Part shown: positions 27,896-35,034 of the stretch, piece by piece
Layout: the number at the start of each line of letters is the position of its first letter
How positions within the stretch are numbered: position 1 is the stretch's first letter
NCBI RefSeq assembly: GCF_018224925.1
Contig: NZ_JAGTUF010000003.1
Location: forward strand, 124,001-188,000
Direction of reading: 5' to 3'
Source: Magnetospirillum sulfuroxidans
Lineage (GTDB): Bacteria > Pseudomonadota > Alphaproteobacteria > Rhodospirillales > Magnetospirillaceae
Length of the DNA: 64,000 nt
Notes under the pieces: generated by a model
What the model was told of the DNA's origin: nothing
Database searches by the model: none
What the model saw: the letters and a program-made list of their open reading frames with translations, nothing else
Position numbers and translations under genes: made by a program

Positions 27896-28734
27896 AAGCC
27901 GAGACCGTGCGGCAGGTGGAACGTTTCACCGGGCGCAAGGTCGCCGGGACCCGGCCCCTGCCCGGCGGCGGCGTCGGCCGGGTGTTCCTGGTCGAGCTGA
28001 CCAATGGCGGCAAACTGGTGGCCAAGCTGGGGCCGGGCCTGGGGGCAGAGGGGTGGATGCTCCGCCATCTGGCGGCTCAGACCCATCTGCCGGTGCCGCA
28101 TGTGGTTCACGATGACGACGATCTGCTGCTGATGGAGTACGTCGCGGGTCACGATGCGCTGGACGAGTCGGCGCAGCATCATGCCGCCCATCTGCTGGTC
28201 GCCTTGCACGGCCAGACTTGGCACAGCTTTGGTCTGGAACGCGATACCGTCATTGGCGGGCTGCCGCAGGCCAATCCCCCGACGGCGCGGTGGCTGGATT
28301 TCTTCCGCGATCACCGCCTGCTGGCCATGGCCGGGCAGGCCCTTGCCGTCGGCCATTTGCCGGCGGTGATGATGGATGGGGTCGAACGGCTGGCGGCGCG
28401 GCTTGGCAACTGGATCGATGAGCCGGCCCGGCCGGCCCTGGTGCATGGCGATTGCTGGGGCGGCAATATCTTGGTCAAGGGCGGCAAGATCGCGGCTTTC
28501 ATTGATCCGGCGCTTTATTACGGCCATGCCGAGATGGATCTGGCCTTTTCCACCCTGTTCGGCACCTTTGGCGATGCCTTTTTTAACCGCTATCAGGAAT
28601 TATCGCCCCTGGCGCCGGGATTTTTCGAGGAACGCAAGGATCTGTACCTGTTGTATCCGTTGCTGGTGCATGTCCGCTTGTTTGGCGGTTCCTATGTGGC
28701 CGGGGTGGAGCGGGTTCTCGACCGCTTCCATTAA
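27892..28734 (+). CDS. Fructosamine/ribulosamine kinase family protein
   Basis: 280 residues from a GTG start. It has the aminoglycoside phosphotransferase-like fold: LPGGGVGRVFLVELTNGGKL, YVAGHDALDESAQHHAAHLL, catalytic loop LVHGDCWGGNILVKGGKIAA, then FIDPALYYGHAEMDLAFSTL and FGTFGDAFFNRYQELSPLAP. These residues are characteristic of FN3K-type kinases, which phosphorylate sugars bound to protein amines so that they fall off. The coupling to the LMW phosphatase gene suggests a two-step repair pair. Confidence 0.93.
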   Translation: MKAETVRQVERFTGRKVAGTRPLPGGGVGRVFLVELTNGGKLVAKLGPGLGAEGWMLRHLAAQTHLPVPHVVHDDDDLLLMEYVAGHDALDESAQHHAAHLLVALHGQTWHSFGLERDTVIGGLPQANPPTARWLDFFRDHRLLAMAGQALAVGHLPAVMMDGVERLAARLGNWIDEPARPALVHGDCWGGNILVKGGKIAAFIDPALYYGHAEMDLAFSTLFGTFGDAFFNRYQELSPLAPGFFEERKDLYLLYPLLVHVRLFGGSYVAGVERVLDRFH

Positions 28735-28737
28735 AAC

Positions 28738-28781
28738 AAGCCACCACCGGGCGGGATCGCGCTGCGCGCATGGTGTGGCTT
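28738..28781 (+). terminator. Possible terminator after the kinase gene
   Basis: AAGCCACCACC (28738-28748) can pair with GGTGTGGCTT (28772-28781), one bulged base, enclosing a GC-rich loop that forms its own GCGC pairing. No T-run follows. Confidence 0.35.
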
Positions 28782-28791
28782 AGCGGGATGC

Positions 28792-29295
28792 ATGACAAAA
28801 TCCCCGGTACCGGGTAAAGTCGCCTTGGCCGGAATGAATGCGGAGAATTTGTTGCTGCGCCTCGGAGTAATGATTGTGGTGATCATGCTGGGGGGTGCCG
28901 TTGGCGCCGGGGCCGCCGATTGGCCCGGCGCCCGGACCGAGACCCAAGACGCCCGCCTCGGCCAACATCCTCATCTGACCCGACTGGTGCTTGATGTCAG
29001 CGAATTGACGCGCTTTTACACCCATGTGGCCGATGACGGCCGGCGCATTTTAGTCGGCATCCCGTCGGTCGATTGGGACGCCAATCGGCATCGTCTCAAG
29101 GCGTTCGGTCTGATCACTCGCTACGATTTCATGCGCCGGGGGCTCAAACGCGGCCTGCTGGTCATTCATGCCAAGGCCCCGGCGCGGGTCGAACATCAGT
29201 TCACCTTGGGGCCGGACCGCGCCGACCACAAGGGCAACCGCTTGGTTCTTGACTTGGCCCCACGCGATTTGGTCGGCAAGGCGGCGATGCCTTAG
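28792..29295 (+). CDS. Secreted AMIN-like domain protein
   Basis: 167 residues at most; the real start may be the ATG at 28834. A hydrophobic segment (LLLRLGVMIVVIMLGGAVGA followed by AGAAD) is a signal peptide. The mature part (DARLGQHPHLTRLVLDVSEL, TRFYTHVADDGRRILVGIPS, KGNRLVLDLAPRDL) follows the repeating strand pattern of AMIN domains, which bring amidases or secretins to peptidoglycan. Here it stands alone without the amidase domain normally attached. The identification is by pattern only. Confidence 0.6.
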   Translation: MTKSPVPGKVALAGMNAENLLLRLGVMIVVIMLGGAVGAGAADWPGARTETQDARLGQHPHLTRLVLDVSELTRFYTHVADDGRRILVGIPSVDWDANRHRLKAFGLITRYDFMRRGLKRGLLVIHAKAPARVEHQFTLGPDRADHKGNRLVLDLAPRDLVGKAAMP

Positions 29296-29448
29296 CGCGC
29301 AATTCGTTGATTTTGTCGGCTTGGATCGAACCTCAAGGGTTAATGTTCATTTACAGCTTGGACGTTGGGGGTTTTTCGACGGCGGAAATCTTATTCGCAA
29401 AGGTGGTGTAGGCAATTCGGCATCAATCTTTCTGGCGGGAGCTGACGC

Positions 29449-29835
29449 ATGAGCGTAGGCAAAATCTTACAAGACAAAGGTCACGAGGTTCACACCATCG
29501 GCCCTGACAGCACCTTGCATGTCGCCGCCGGGATGATGCTGGACCGCAATATCGGCGCCTTGCTCTGTGTCGATGGCGGCGGGGGCATTCTCGGGATCTT
29601 GACCGAACGTGACATCGCCCGCGCCATGGCCTTGTACGGCCATGACGCCATTGATCGTTCGGTGCGCCAATGCATGACCCGTGACGTCATCGCCTGTCAG
29701 GCCGACGACAAGGTCGATCACCTGCTGGCGATCATGACCGAAACCCGCTGCCGCCACCTGCCGGTGGTCGGCGAAGGAAAAATCATCGGCTTGGTCTCCA
29801 TTGGCGACCTGATCAAGGCGGAACATCGGCTTTGA
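29449..29835 (+). CDS. CBS-domain pair protein
   Basis: 128 residues made of two CBS repeats: MSVGKILQDKGHEVHTIGPD ... MMLDRNIGALLCVDGGGGIL ... LTERDIARAMALYG, and QCMTRDVIACQADDKVDHLL ... TRCRHLPVVGEGKIIGLVSI ... GDLIK. CBS pairs bind adenosyl compounds. Stand-alone proteins of this kind have no assigned role. The 153-base gap before it holds no gene. A perfect hairpin begins directly after its stop. Confidence 0.92.
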   Translation: MSVGKILQDKGHEVHTIGPDSTLHVAAGMMLDRNIGALLCVDGGGGILGILTERDIARAMALYGHDAIDRSVRQCMTRDVIACQADDKVDHLLAIMTETRCRHLPVVGEGKIIGLVSIGDLIKAEHRL

Positions 29836-29872
29836 TGCCGGCGAACAAGCCGGGGAGAAATGTTCGCCGGCA
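29836..29872. terminator. Perfect 12-bp hairpin between convergent genes
   Basis: TGCCGGCGAACA (29836-29847) and TGTTCGCCGGCA (29861-29872) are exact complements with a 13-base loop. Placed between the convergent CBS and ABM-like genes, it is probably a bidirectional terminator, though it lacks a T-run. Confidence 0.55.
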
Positions 29873-29878
29873 ATGGCC

Positions 29879-30325
29879 TCAACCGGCGGCGAAATGGGCC
29901 TTTGCCTTGCGCGCCGCCTCGGCGTCGGCGGCGGCATAGGCTTGGCCTTGCCACAGCAGGTGGTAGCCGGTTTCCTCGTTGCCGTTTTCGCACAATTCCA
30001 GCACATCCTTGAACAGCGGCTGAAAGGTGTCGGAACGATGCGATTGCTCGTGCTCGGCGAAGCTGCTCCAGAAGGTGACGATCAGCGCTTCGCGGTCTTT
30101 CAGCGGCGAGACAACCGCTTGGCCGACGGTTGAGCCTTCGTTCGAGATGAATCCGGCGTTCAGGCAGACAAAGCCGCCGATAAAACCGGTCTCGGAATGA
30201 TAGGTTTTAACGTTCTCGCACAGCAGCGCCACCCGCTCTTGCAGGTCATCGACGTCGTAACCGGCTTTCAGGATGACGCGGTTGACGGTGATGACGCCAT
30301 CGGCGGGAAAACCTTGAATCAGCAT
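29879..30325 (-). CDS. ABM (antibiotic biosynthesis monooxygenase)-like protein
   Basis: 148 residues with GGAGG 6 bases before the ATG. VITVNRVILKAGYDVDDLQE, then ETGFIGGFVCLNAGFISNEG and EALIVTFWSSFAEHEQSHRS are the beta-alpha-beta pattern of dimeric alpha-beta barrel (ABM) proteins; the IVTFW...EHEQSH segment is typical. The family includes heme-degrading and quinol monooxygenases, and proteins with no enzyme role. A -35 TTGACA and a Fur-box-like sequence are located upstream, which hints at iron control. The Ala/Lys-rich C-terminal tail has no known role. Confidence 0.65.
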   Translation of the reverse strand: MLIQGFPADGVITVNRVILKAGYDVDDLQERVALLCENVKTYHSETGFIGGFVCLNAGFISNEGSTVGQAVVSPLKDREALIVTFWSSFAEHEQSHRSDTFQPLFKDVLELCENGNEETGYHLLWQGQAYAAADAEAARKAKAHFAAG

Positions 30326-30365
30326 GAACGACCTCCGGGGAATAATATTACTCTTATCTAATTTG

Positions 30366-30386
30366 GATAATAATTCTAATTGTCAA
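30366..30386 (-). promoter_or_regulatory. Fur-box-like site overlapping a -35 element
   Basis: GATAATAATTCTAATTGTC (30366-30384, plus strand) matches the classical 19-bp Fur consensus at 14 positions by my count. On the minus strand the same bases contain TTGACA (30386-30381), a perfect -35 for the ABM-like gene. The surroundings are strikingly AT-rich (30341-30385) compared with the chromosome. Binding by Fur is inference. Confidence 0.45.
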
Positions 30387-30464
30387 GTGGTGGAAGGGGA
30401 AAGGGGCATCTTGAAACCCGGCGTCAGGACGGCAACAATGCGACCTCGTGAGCAGGGGGGAGCG

Positions 30465-31844
30465 ATGAACCGGGGAAATAAACCGATCTCGGCGGCCGAG
30501 GCGTTGGCCAATGGCACCGTGGCGTGGTCAGAGGGGAAGATCGATCAGGCCTGCCAGGGTTTTGCCTCTGCGGCATTGCTGGCGCCGGCGGCGGTGCTGG
30601 CGCATGTCAATTTGGGGGTGGCGTTGCGCCGGCAAGGCCATGTGGCCGCCGCCATCACCAGCCATCGTCGCGCCCTGGCGCTGACGCCGGATGATCCGGT
30701 GGCGCATTCCAATCTGGGCAATGCCTTGCGTGAAATCGGCAAGCTGGCCGAGGCGGAACGCCACTTGCGCCGCGCCGTTGCCGCCCAGCCGGATAATCTA
30801 TCGTTTCGCTATAATCTGGCTTTGCTCTTGCGCGATAGCCGCCACTATGACGAATCCCATGCGATGATGACCGCCTTGGTGACGGCGCAACCGCAAAACG
30901 GCGATTACGCCTGGGATCTGGCGTTGTCCGACCTTTATGGCTGCGATTACGCCAAGGGCTTTGCCGGTTACGAGGCGCGCTGGAAATTGGCCCGTTCGCC
31001 CAAGCGTGATTTCATCACGCCGCAGGCGTCGCCGGGACAGGATCTGCGCGGCAAGACGGTGCTGGTGGCGGCCGAGCAAGGCTTTGGCGATTCCTTGCAA
31101 TTCGCCCGCTTTTTGCCGATTTTGGCGGCCCAATGCGGCACGTTGGTGGTGGAATGTCTGCCGGAACTGCAAACGTTGTTTGCGGCCATCCCCGGTGTTG
31201 CCCTGGTCTTCGCCAAGGGCGCCCCGTCACCCGCCCATGATCTGTGGATTCCGATCATGAGCTTGGCCCATTGGCTGGGGGTGGGGGCGGACAGCCTGCC
31301 GGGGCCGGTGCCTTATTTGCGGGCGCCGCAATCCCTGGCCAAGCCTTTGGGGCGGCCGCCGGGGAGCTTGCTGAATGTCGGATTGATCTGGGCCGGCAAG
31401 ACGGTGCCGCGCGATCGCTCGTGGCCGCTGGAACAGTTGTTGCCGTTGATGGAAGACCCGCGTCTGGCCTTTTGGAGCCTGCAAATGGGCGAGCGGGCCG
31501 GAGACATGAAAGCCCTGGGCGTTAACGCCCTGGTGCGTGACTTGTCCCCGGCGATTTCCAGCTTTGCCGATACGGCGGCGCTGATGAATGCGCTGGATAT
31601 CATCGTCACCATCGACACTTCCGCCGCCCATCTGGCCGGCGCCTTGGGCAAGCCGACCTGGATGTTGTTGCGCTATGTCTCTGATTGGCGCTGGCTGGAT
31701 CAGGGCGATACCTGCGCCTGGTATCCCAGCATGCGCTTGTTCCGCCAACCCGATCCCGAGGATTTTTCCACCCCGGTGGCGCGGTTGAAATCATGGTTGA
31801 CCCAAGCCGCCGACAAGGTGGCGGCAGCCCCGCCGGTGGGTTAA
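30465..31844 (+). CDS. TPR protein with glycosyltransferase-9-like domain
   Basis: 459 residues from the ATG at 30465 (GGGGGGAG before it). The N-terminal ~160 residues carry TPR units (AHVNLGVALRRQGHVAAAIT, AHSNLGNALREIGKLAEAER, FRYNLALLLRDSRHYDESHA). The rest has KTVLVAAEQGFGDSLQFARF and TIDTSAAHLAGALGKPTWML, the pattern of heptosyltransferase-like GT-B domains attached to TPR in many alphaproteobacteria. Substrate unknown. The stop codon TAA overlaps the convergent holin stop inside a single TTAA (31841-31844). Confidence 0.88.
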   Translation: MNRGNKPISAAEALANGTVAWSEGKIDQACQGFASAALLAPAAVLAHVNLGVALRRQGHVAAAITSHRRALALTPDDPVAHSNLGNALREIGKLAEAERHLRRAVAAQPDNLSFRYNLALLLRDSRHYDESHAMMTALVTAQPQNGDYAWDLALSDLYGCDYAKGFAGYEARWKLARSPKRDFITPQASPGQDLRGKTVLVAAEQGFGDSLQFARFLPILAAQCGTLVVECLPELQTLFAAIPGVALVFAKGAPSPAHDLWIPIMSLAHWLGVGADSLPGPVPYLRAPQSLAKPLGRPPGSLLNVGLIWAGKTVPRDRSWPLEQLLPLMEDPRLAFWSLQMGERAGDMKALGVNALVRDLSPAISSFADTAALMNALDIIVTIDTSAAHLAGALGKPTWMLLRYVSDWRWLDQGDTCAWYPSMRLFRQPDPEDFSTPVARLKSWLTQAADKVAAAPPVG

Positions 31845-32362
31845 CGCCATAAGCTGGTGCCGACGTTGATGCCGCCGCCGCCTTGTTTGTCCTGGCTGCG
31901 CTTGACCACGGCGATGCCCAGTACGCCCAGCGCCACGCCCCAGATCGGGCTGGTGTTGACCAGGGCGGCGATAATGATGGGGGCCTGGGCTGGCTCGTCG
32001 ATGATGGCCCATGACACCGCCCCCATGGTGGCGGTCCAGGTCACGGCCATGGCATAGCCGAAGGTCGGACGCCAGCGCCGCACGTACCAATCTTCCGACT
32101 TGGCTTCGGTGCGCAGGGAATCGTTGATTTCGGCCAGCGCGGCGGTGGCTTCGGCGGTTTGCAGTTCGGTCATGCGTTCCAGGTGGCGGTTGGCTTCGGC
32201 CACCTGTTCCGGGCTTACCTCGCCGCCAGCCAAGGCGCTGCCCACTTGCGCCAACGCCCCGGCGGCGGCCTTGGCCGCCGGATGGTCAAGCCCGTTGAGG
32301 GCGCCCCCCACCGCCTTGACCAATAAGGGCAGGCCGATCGAGGCCAAAAGAGCTGGGATCAT
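31841..32362 (-). CDS. Phage holin, 3TM type
   Basis: 173 residues. An amphipathic N-terminal region (MIPALLASIGLPLLVKAVGG) is followed by a helical segment (SPEQVAEANRHLERMTELQT), then WYVRRWRPTFGYAMAVTWTA, SWAIIDEPAQAPIIIAALVN and WGVALGVLGIAVVKRS. The WYVR-RWRP motif before the membrane helices marks the Holin_3TM family. It is the last gene of the phage cluster, right behind the endolysin, as expected for a lysis cassette. Confidence 0.85.
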   Translation of the reverse strand: MIPALLASIGLPLLVKAVGGALNGLDHPAAKAAAGALAQVGSALAGGEVSPEQVAEANRHLERMTELQTAEATAALAEINDSLRTEAKSEDWYVRRWRPTFGYAMAVTWTATMGAVSWAIIDEPAQAPIIIAALVNTSPIWGVALGVLGIAVVKRSQDKQGGGGINVGTSLWR

Positions 32363-32367
32363 GCTGG

Positions 32368-32853
32368 TTACTCCACGTCATTGTAGAACAGGTGGTTGCC
32401 GATTTCGGCGGCGGGATTGCGGCTGCGCGCCCAAGGGGGGGCGATGGATTTGGTGTGGTAATGGGTCGAGCCTCGGGTCGGGTCATCCAGGCCGCCGGCG
32501 ACGGCACGGCGGGCGACGCGCAGGCAGATGCGGAAGATGCGGTCCTTTTCCGTTACCGCCCCCAGCTTGGCCCGGTTCGGATCGTTTTCGTTCCAGCAGC
32601 TGAATTGCCAGGGCTTTTGGCAGACCTGTTCGATGCTGGCGCCCCACCAATAGCGGCCGCCATGGCGCTGCGCGCGTTTGACCCGATTGATGATGATGGC
32701 GGCGACCGCTTCGATGCCGCGCACCGGCTCCCCCCGCGCTTCGCCCCACAAGGTGCGCGCCAGGATATCGACGACAGAGCCGGGCTTGGCCGGCGGCGTC
32801 TGGCTTTCGGCGTCGGCGATGGCTTCAACCAAGATGACGGGCTCGATGCTCAT
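32368..32853 (-). CDS. Endolysin, SleB-type cell wall hydrolase
   Basis: 161 residues. ARTLWGEARGEPVRGIEAVA with the likely catalytic Glu, AAIIINRVKRA, KPWQFSCWNENDPNRAKLGA and GSTHYHTKSIAPPWARS match the Hydrolase_2 (SleB) domain, a lytic transglycosylase-type fold used by phages of alphaproteobacteria. No signal peptide, so export through the neighbouring holin is expected. It overlaps the upstream gene by 4 bases. Confidence 0.9.
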   Translation of the reverse strand: MSIEPVILVEAIADAESQTPPAKPGSVVDILARTLWGEARGEPVRGIEAVAAIIINRVKRAQRHGGRYWWGASIEQVCQKPWQFSCWNENDPNRAKLGAVTEKDRIFRICLRVARRAVAGGLDDPTRGSTHYHTKSIAPPWARSRNPAAEIGNHLFYNDVE

Positions 32854-33155
32854 GGCCGTACTCCGGTGACGCTGGCACTGTCCAATTTGGCTTCGATGCG
32901 CAGCAAGTGCTCGGTCAGCCGGCGCTCGACGTCTTTCAGATAGCCGGTGGTGGCATAGCTTTTCGCCACTTCCAGCTTATAGGCGGCCAGCGCTTCGCGC
33001 GCTTGGCCGACGCCGACTTCCAGCCGGTGGGCCAGGTCATCCAGGCGGTCGTCGGCTTCCTGGCGCGAGCGCCAGATCAGCCAGAACAGACCGCCAAGAA
33101 CCGGCAGTTCGACGGCGGTGACCCACCACATGGCGTCCAAACTCCAATGTTCCAT
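32850..33155 (-). CDS. Small membrane-anchored coiled-coil phage protein
   Basis: 101 residues. One membrane helix near the N-terminus (DAMWWVTAVELPVLGGLFWL) is followed by a long helix (DDRLDDLAHRLEVGVGQARE, YLKDVERRLTEHLLRIEAKL). The start at 33155 excludes an out-of-place long upstream frame. Its place between terminase and endolysin and its topology fit an Rz/spanin-like or second holin role; no motif confirms this. Confidence 0.65.
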   Translation of the reverse strand: MEHWSLDAMWWVTAVELPVLGGLFWLIWRSRQEADDRLDDLAHRLEVGVGQAREALAAYKLEVAKSYATTGYLKDVERRLTEHLLRIEAKLDSASVTGVRP

Positions 33156-33172
33156 GTTTGTTCTCCAAAAAA

Positions 33173-34657
33173 TCACAGATCGAAATCGGTTGGCGCTCGC
33201 ACGCCGCCATTGCCGGGGCGCCAATCGGCGCGTTCGCCGGCTTTGACGGTGGGGCGGGTGAGGCGGACCGGTTGACTGAGCAGGCAGCCGGCCACCGCAT
33301 CCAGACCATCGTCGCGGCTTTTGCCGCCGGGCTGCCATTCGCGCATTTCGCTGACGAAGGGTGAGGTCCAGACGCTGCGATGGGCGGACAGGGCGCCGGC
33401 GGCCAGCACGGCATCGAAGGCATCGATGATGCGCTGGTCCTTGGCCTTGCGGCTGGCCACTTCGACGACGGCGCAGGGATAGCCGGCCTTGGCCAGTTCC
33501 CGCCGCAGCAGACCGGGCAAGAACCGTCCCAGGCCGTTGGTTTCCAAACTCACCGCCGGCAGGTGCAGGTCTTGGGCGAAGGCGGCGACCTGGCGACATA
33601 ATTGCGTCGCTTCGTCCTCGTCGCGGCGGGCGGGGTCGTGGGTCAGGTATTGCACCCGGTGCAGCCAATAACCGCCATCCTGGTCGGTGAACATGGCGGC
33701 GACCACCGAGGCGTCGCCCTTGCCCGGCGCCCCATAGGCGGGGTCCCACCAGCAGGCGGCGGATACCAGCCGCTTGTCGCCCAAGGTCAGGATCGGCAGG
33801 GAATTGCCTTCGGCATAGTTCAGCTCTGTCTCGTACAGGCGCAGACGGTCGGGATCCAGACGACCATCGGCGATGTTGACCGGCTTTAGCAGCATCTGGC
33901 TGTCGAATTTGTTGGGGCCGCTGCGTTTGCGCATGGCCGCGATCTTTTCCGGTGGAAAGCGATCCGGCCAAGCGCTGGCGCCGTCTTGGTCGATCAGCGG
34001 CAATTCCAGCCGGTGGAAACCGTCGAGGAAGGGGCGTTCCTCGCCCGCTTCCAACCGGGGTTTGTCGGCATAGATGGTGTAAAACGAATGCGGCGTGCCG
34101 ACGTAAAGCTGCATGCCGCCGGGGACCAGAACGTATTCGATCTCGCCCAGGCGTTCGCGCAGATCGGCGCGCTTGGGGGCTGAATCGCAGGTATTGGGCA
34201 CCTCGACGTCATCGCAGATGACGATCTCGGCGCGCGAGCCGGTGATGTTGGCGCCGATGCCCTTGGCCACCATGCTTGGATCGCGCAATTCCCCCGGCCG
34301 GTTGACGGTAAACTGGTCCGAGGCCCAATGGTCGCGCCGCTTGGGTTTCAAGCCTTGGGTCAGCGGATGGCGTTCGATGATGCGTTTGACGTTCCTCACC
34401 ATCTTTTTCGCCAAGGCGAAATCGGCGGCGAGGATGATGATGCGCAAATTAGGGTCGCCCAGCAGGGCCCAAGCGCAGAACAGGCCGACGATGGTGGATT
34501 TGCCGGACGAGCGAAAGGCCATCAGCAGCAATTCGCGGTGATGGCTTTTGTACTTGCGGGCCAGCCAGCGGGCCAGGCGCAGATGATGCGGCGGCGTCGT
34601 CTGCCCCAGCTTGGCGTTCCACACCCAGACGAATTCGGGAAAGCCGATCTTGCTCAT
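33173..34657 (-). CDS. Phage terminase large subunit (T7-like)
   Basis: 494 residues. Walker A MAFRSSGKST (46-55), Walker B with acidic pair AEIVICDDVE (143-152), RHPLTQGLKPKRRDHWASDQ, and a nuclease half beginning WWDPAYGAPGKGDASVVAAM, with SLETNGLGRFLPGLL and a final DDGLDAVAG. The order and the motif set are those of podovirus DNA-packaging ATPases (gp19/DNA maturase B type). It overlaps the putative small subunit by 4 bases. Complete and without visible defects. Confidence 0.92.
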   Translation of the reverse strand: MSKIGFPEFVWVWNAKLGQTTPPHHLRLARWLARKYKSHHRELLLMAFRSSGKSTIVGLFCAWALLGDPNLRIIILAADFALAKKMVRNVKRIIERHPLTQGLKPKRRDHWASDQFTVNRPGELRDPSMVAKGIGANITGSRAEIVICDDVEVPNTCDSAPKRADLRERLGEIEYVLVPGGMQLYVGTPHSFYTIYADKPRLEAGEERPFLDGFHRLELPLIDQDGASAWPDRFPPEKIAAMRKRSGPNKFDSQMLLKPVNIADGRLDPDRLRLYETELNYAEGNSLPILTLGDKRLVSAACWWDPAYGAPGKGDASVVAAMFTDQDGGYWLHRVQYLTHDPARRDEDEATQLCRQVAAFAQDLHLPAVSLETNGLGRFLPGLLRRELAKAGYPCAVVEVASRKAKDQRIIDAFDAVLAAGALSAHRSVWTSPFVSEMREWQPGGKSRDDGLDAVAGCLLSQPVRLTRPTVKAGERADWRPGNGGVRAPTDFDL

Positions 34658-34953
34658 GCTCCGTCCTCGTCCAATTCATCCAAGGCGCTGCGGGCTTGGG
34701 CCAGCAGACGGCCCAGGCCGTCATCGCCGTCGTCCTCGGCTTGGATTTCGCCTTCGGCCCAGCGGGCCAGCTTGACCAAGGCCTCGACATGGCCCAAACC
34801 CGCCTTGGCCGCGGCCTGCCACGCGGCGAAGCCTTTGGCGTCGGCGGGCGGGTCGTCGGCGACGAAGCGCAGGTAATCATCCAAGGCGGCGCGGATGCGG
34901 GAAGGCAGATCCGCACGGCATGCCGCCCGGATGGTGCCCAGGTCTTCGGACAT
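34654..34953 (-). CDS. Putative terminase small subunit
   Basis: 99 residues, helical (LPSRIRAALDDYLRFVADDP, WQAAAKAGLGHVEALVKLAR, RLLAQARSALDELDEDGA). No DNA-binding motif is obvious. The assignment rests on its size, helical character, and a 4-base overlap with the terminase large subunit gene immediately downstream. Confidence 0.55.
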   Translation of the reverse strand: MSEDLGTIRAACRADLPSRIRAALDDYLRFVADDPPADAKGFAAWQAAAKAGLGHVEALVKLARWAEGEIQAEDDGDDGLGRLLAQARSALDELDEDGA

Positions 34954-34983
34954 CTCGTCCTCCTGATGTTGTTATGGCACAAG

Positions 34984-35014
34984 AAAACCCCGCCCCGGTC
35001 GGACCGGGGCGGGG
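34984..35014 (-). terminator. Terminator after the large fibre gene
   Basis: CCCCGCCCCGGTC (34988-35000) and GACCGGGGCGGGG (35002-35014) form a 13-bp perfect stem; on the minus strand it is followed by TTTTC. It lies 20 bases after the stop of the fibre gene at 35035 and ahead of the terminase genes. Confidence 0.85.
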
Positions 35015-35034
35015 GGGGGAACAGACCAAATGCC

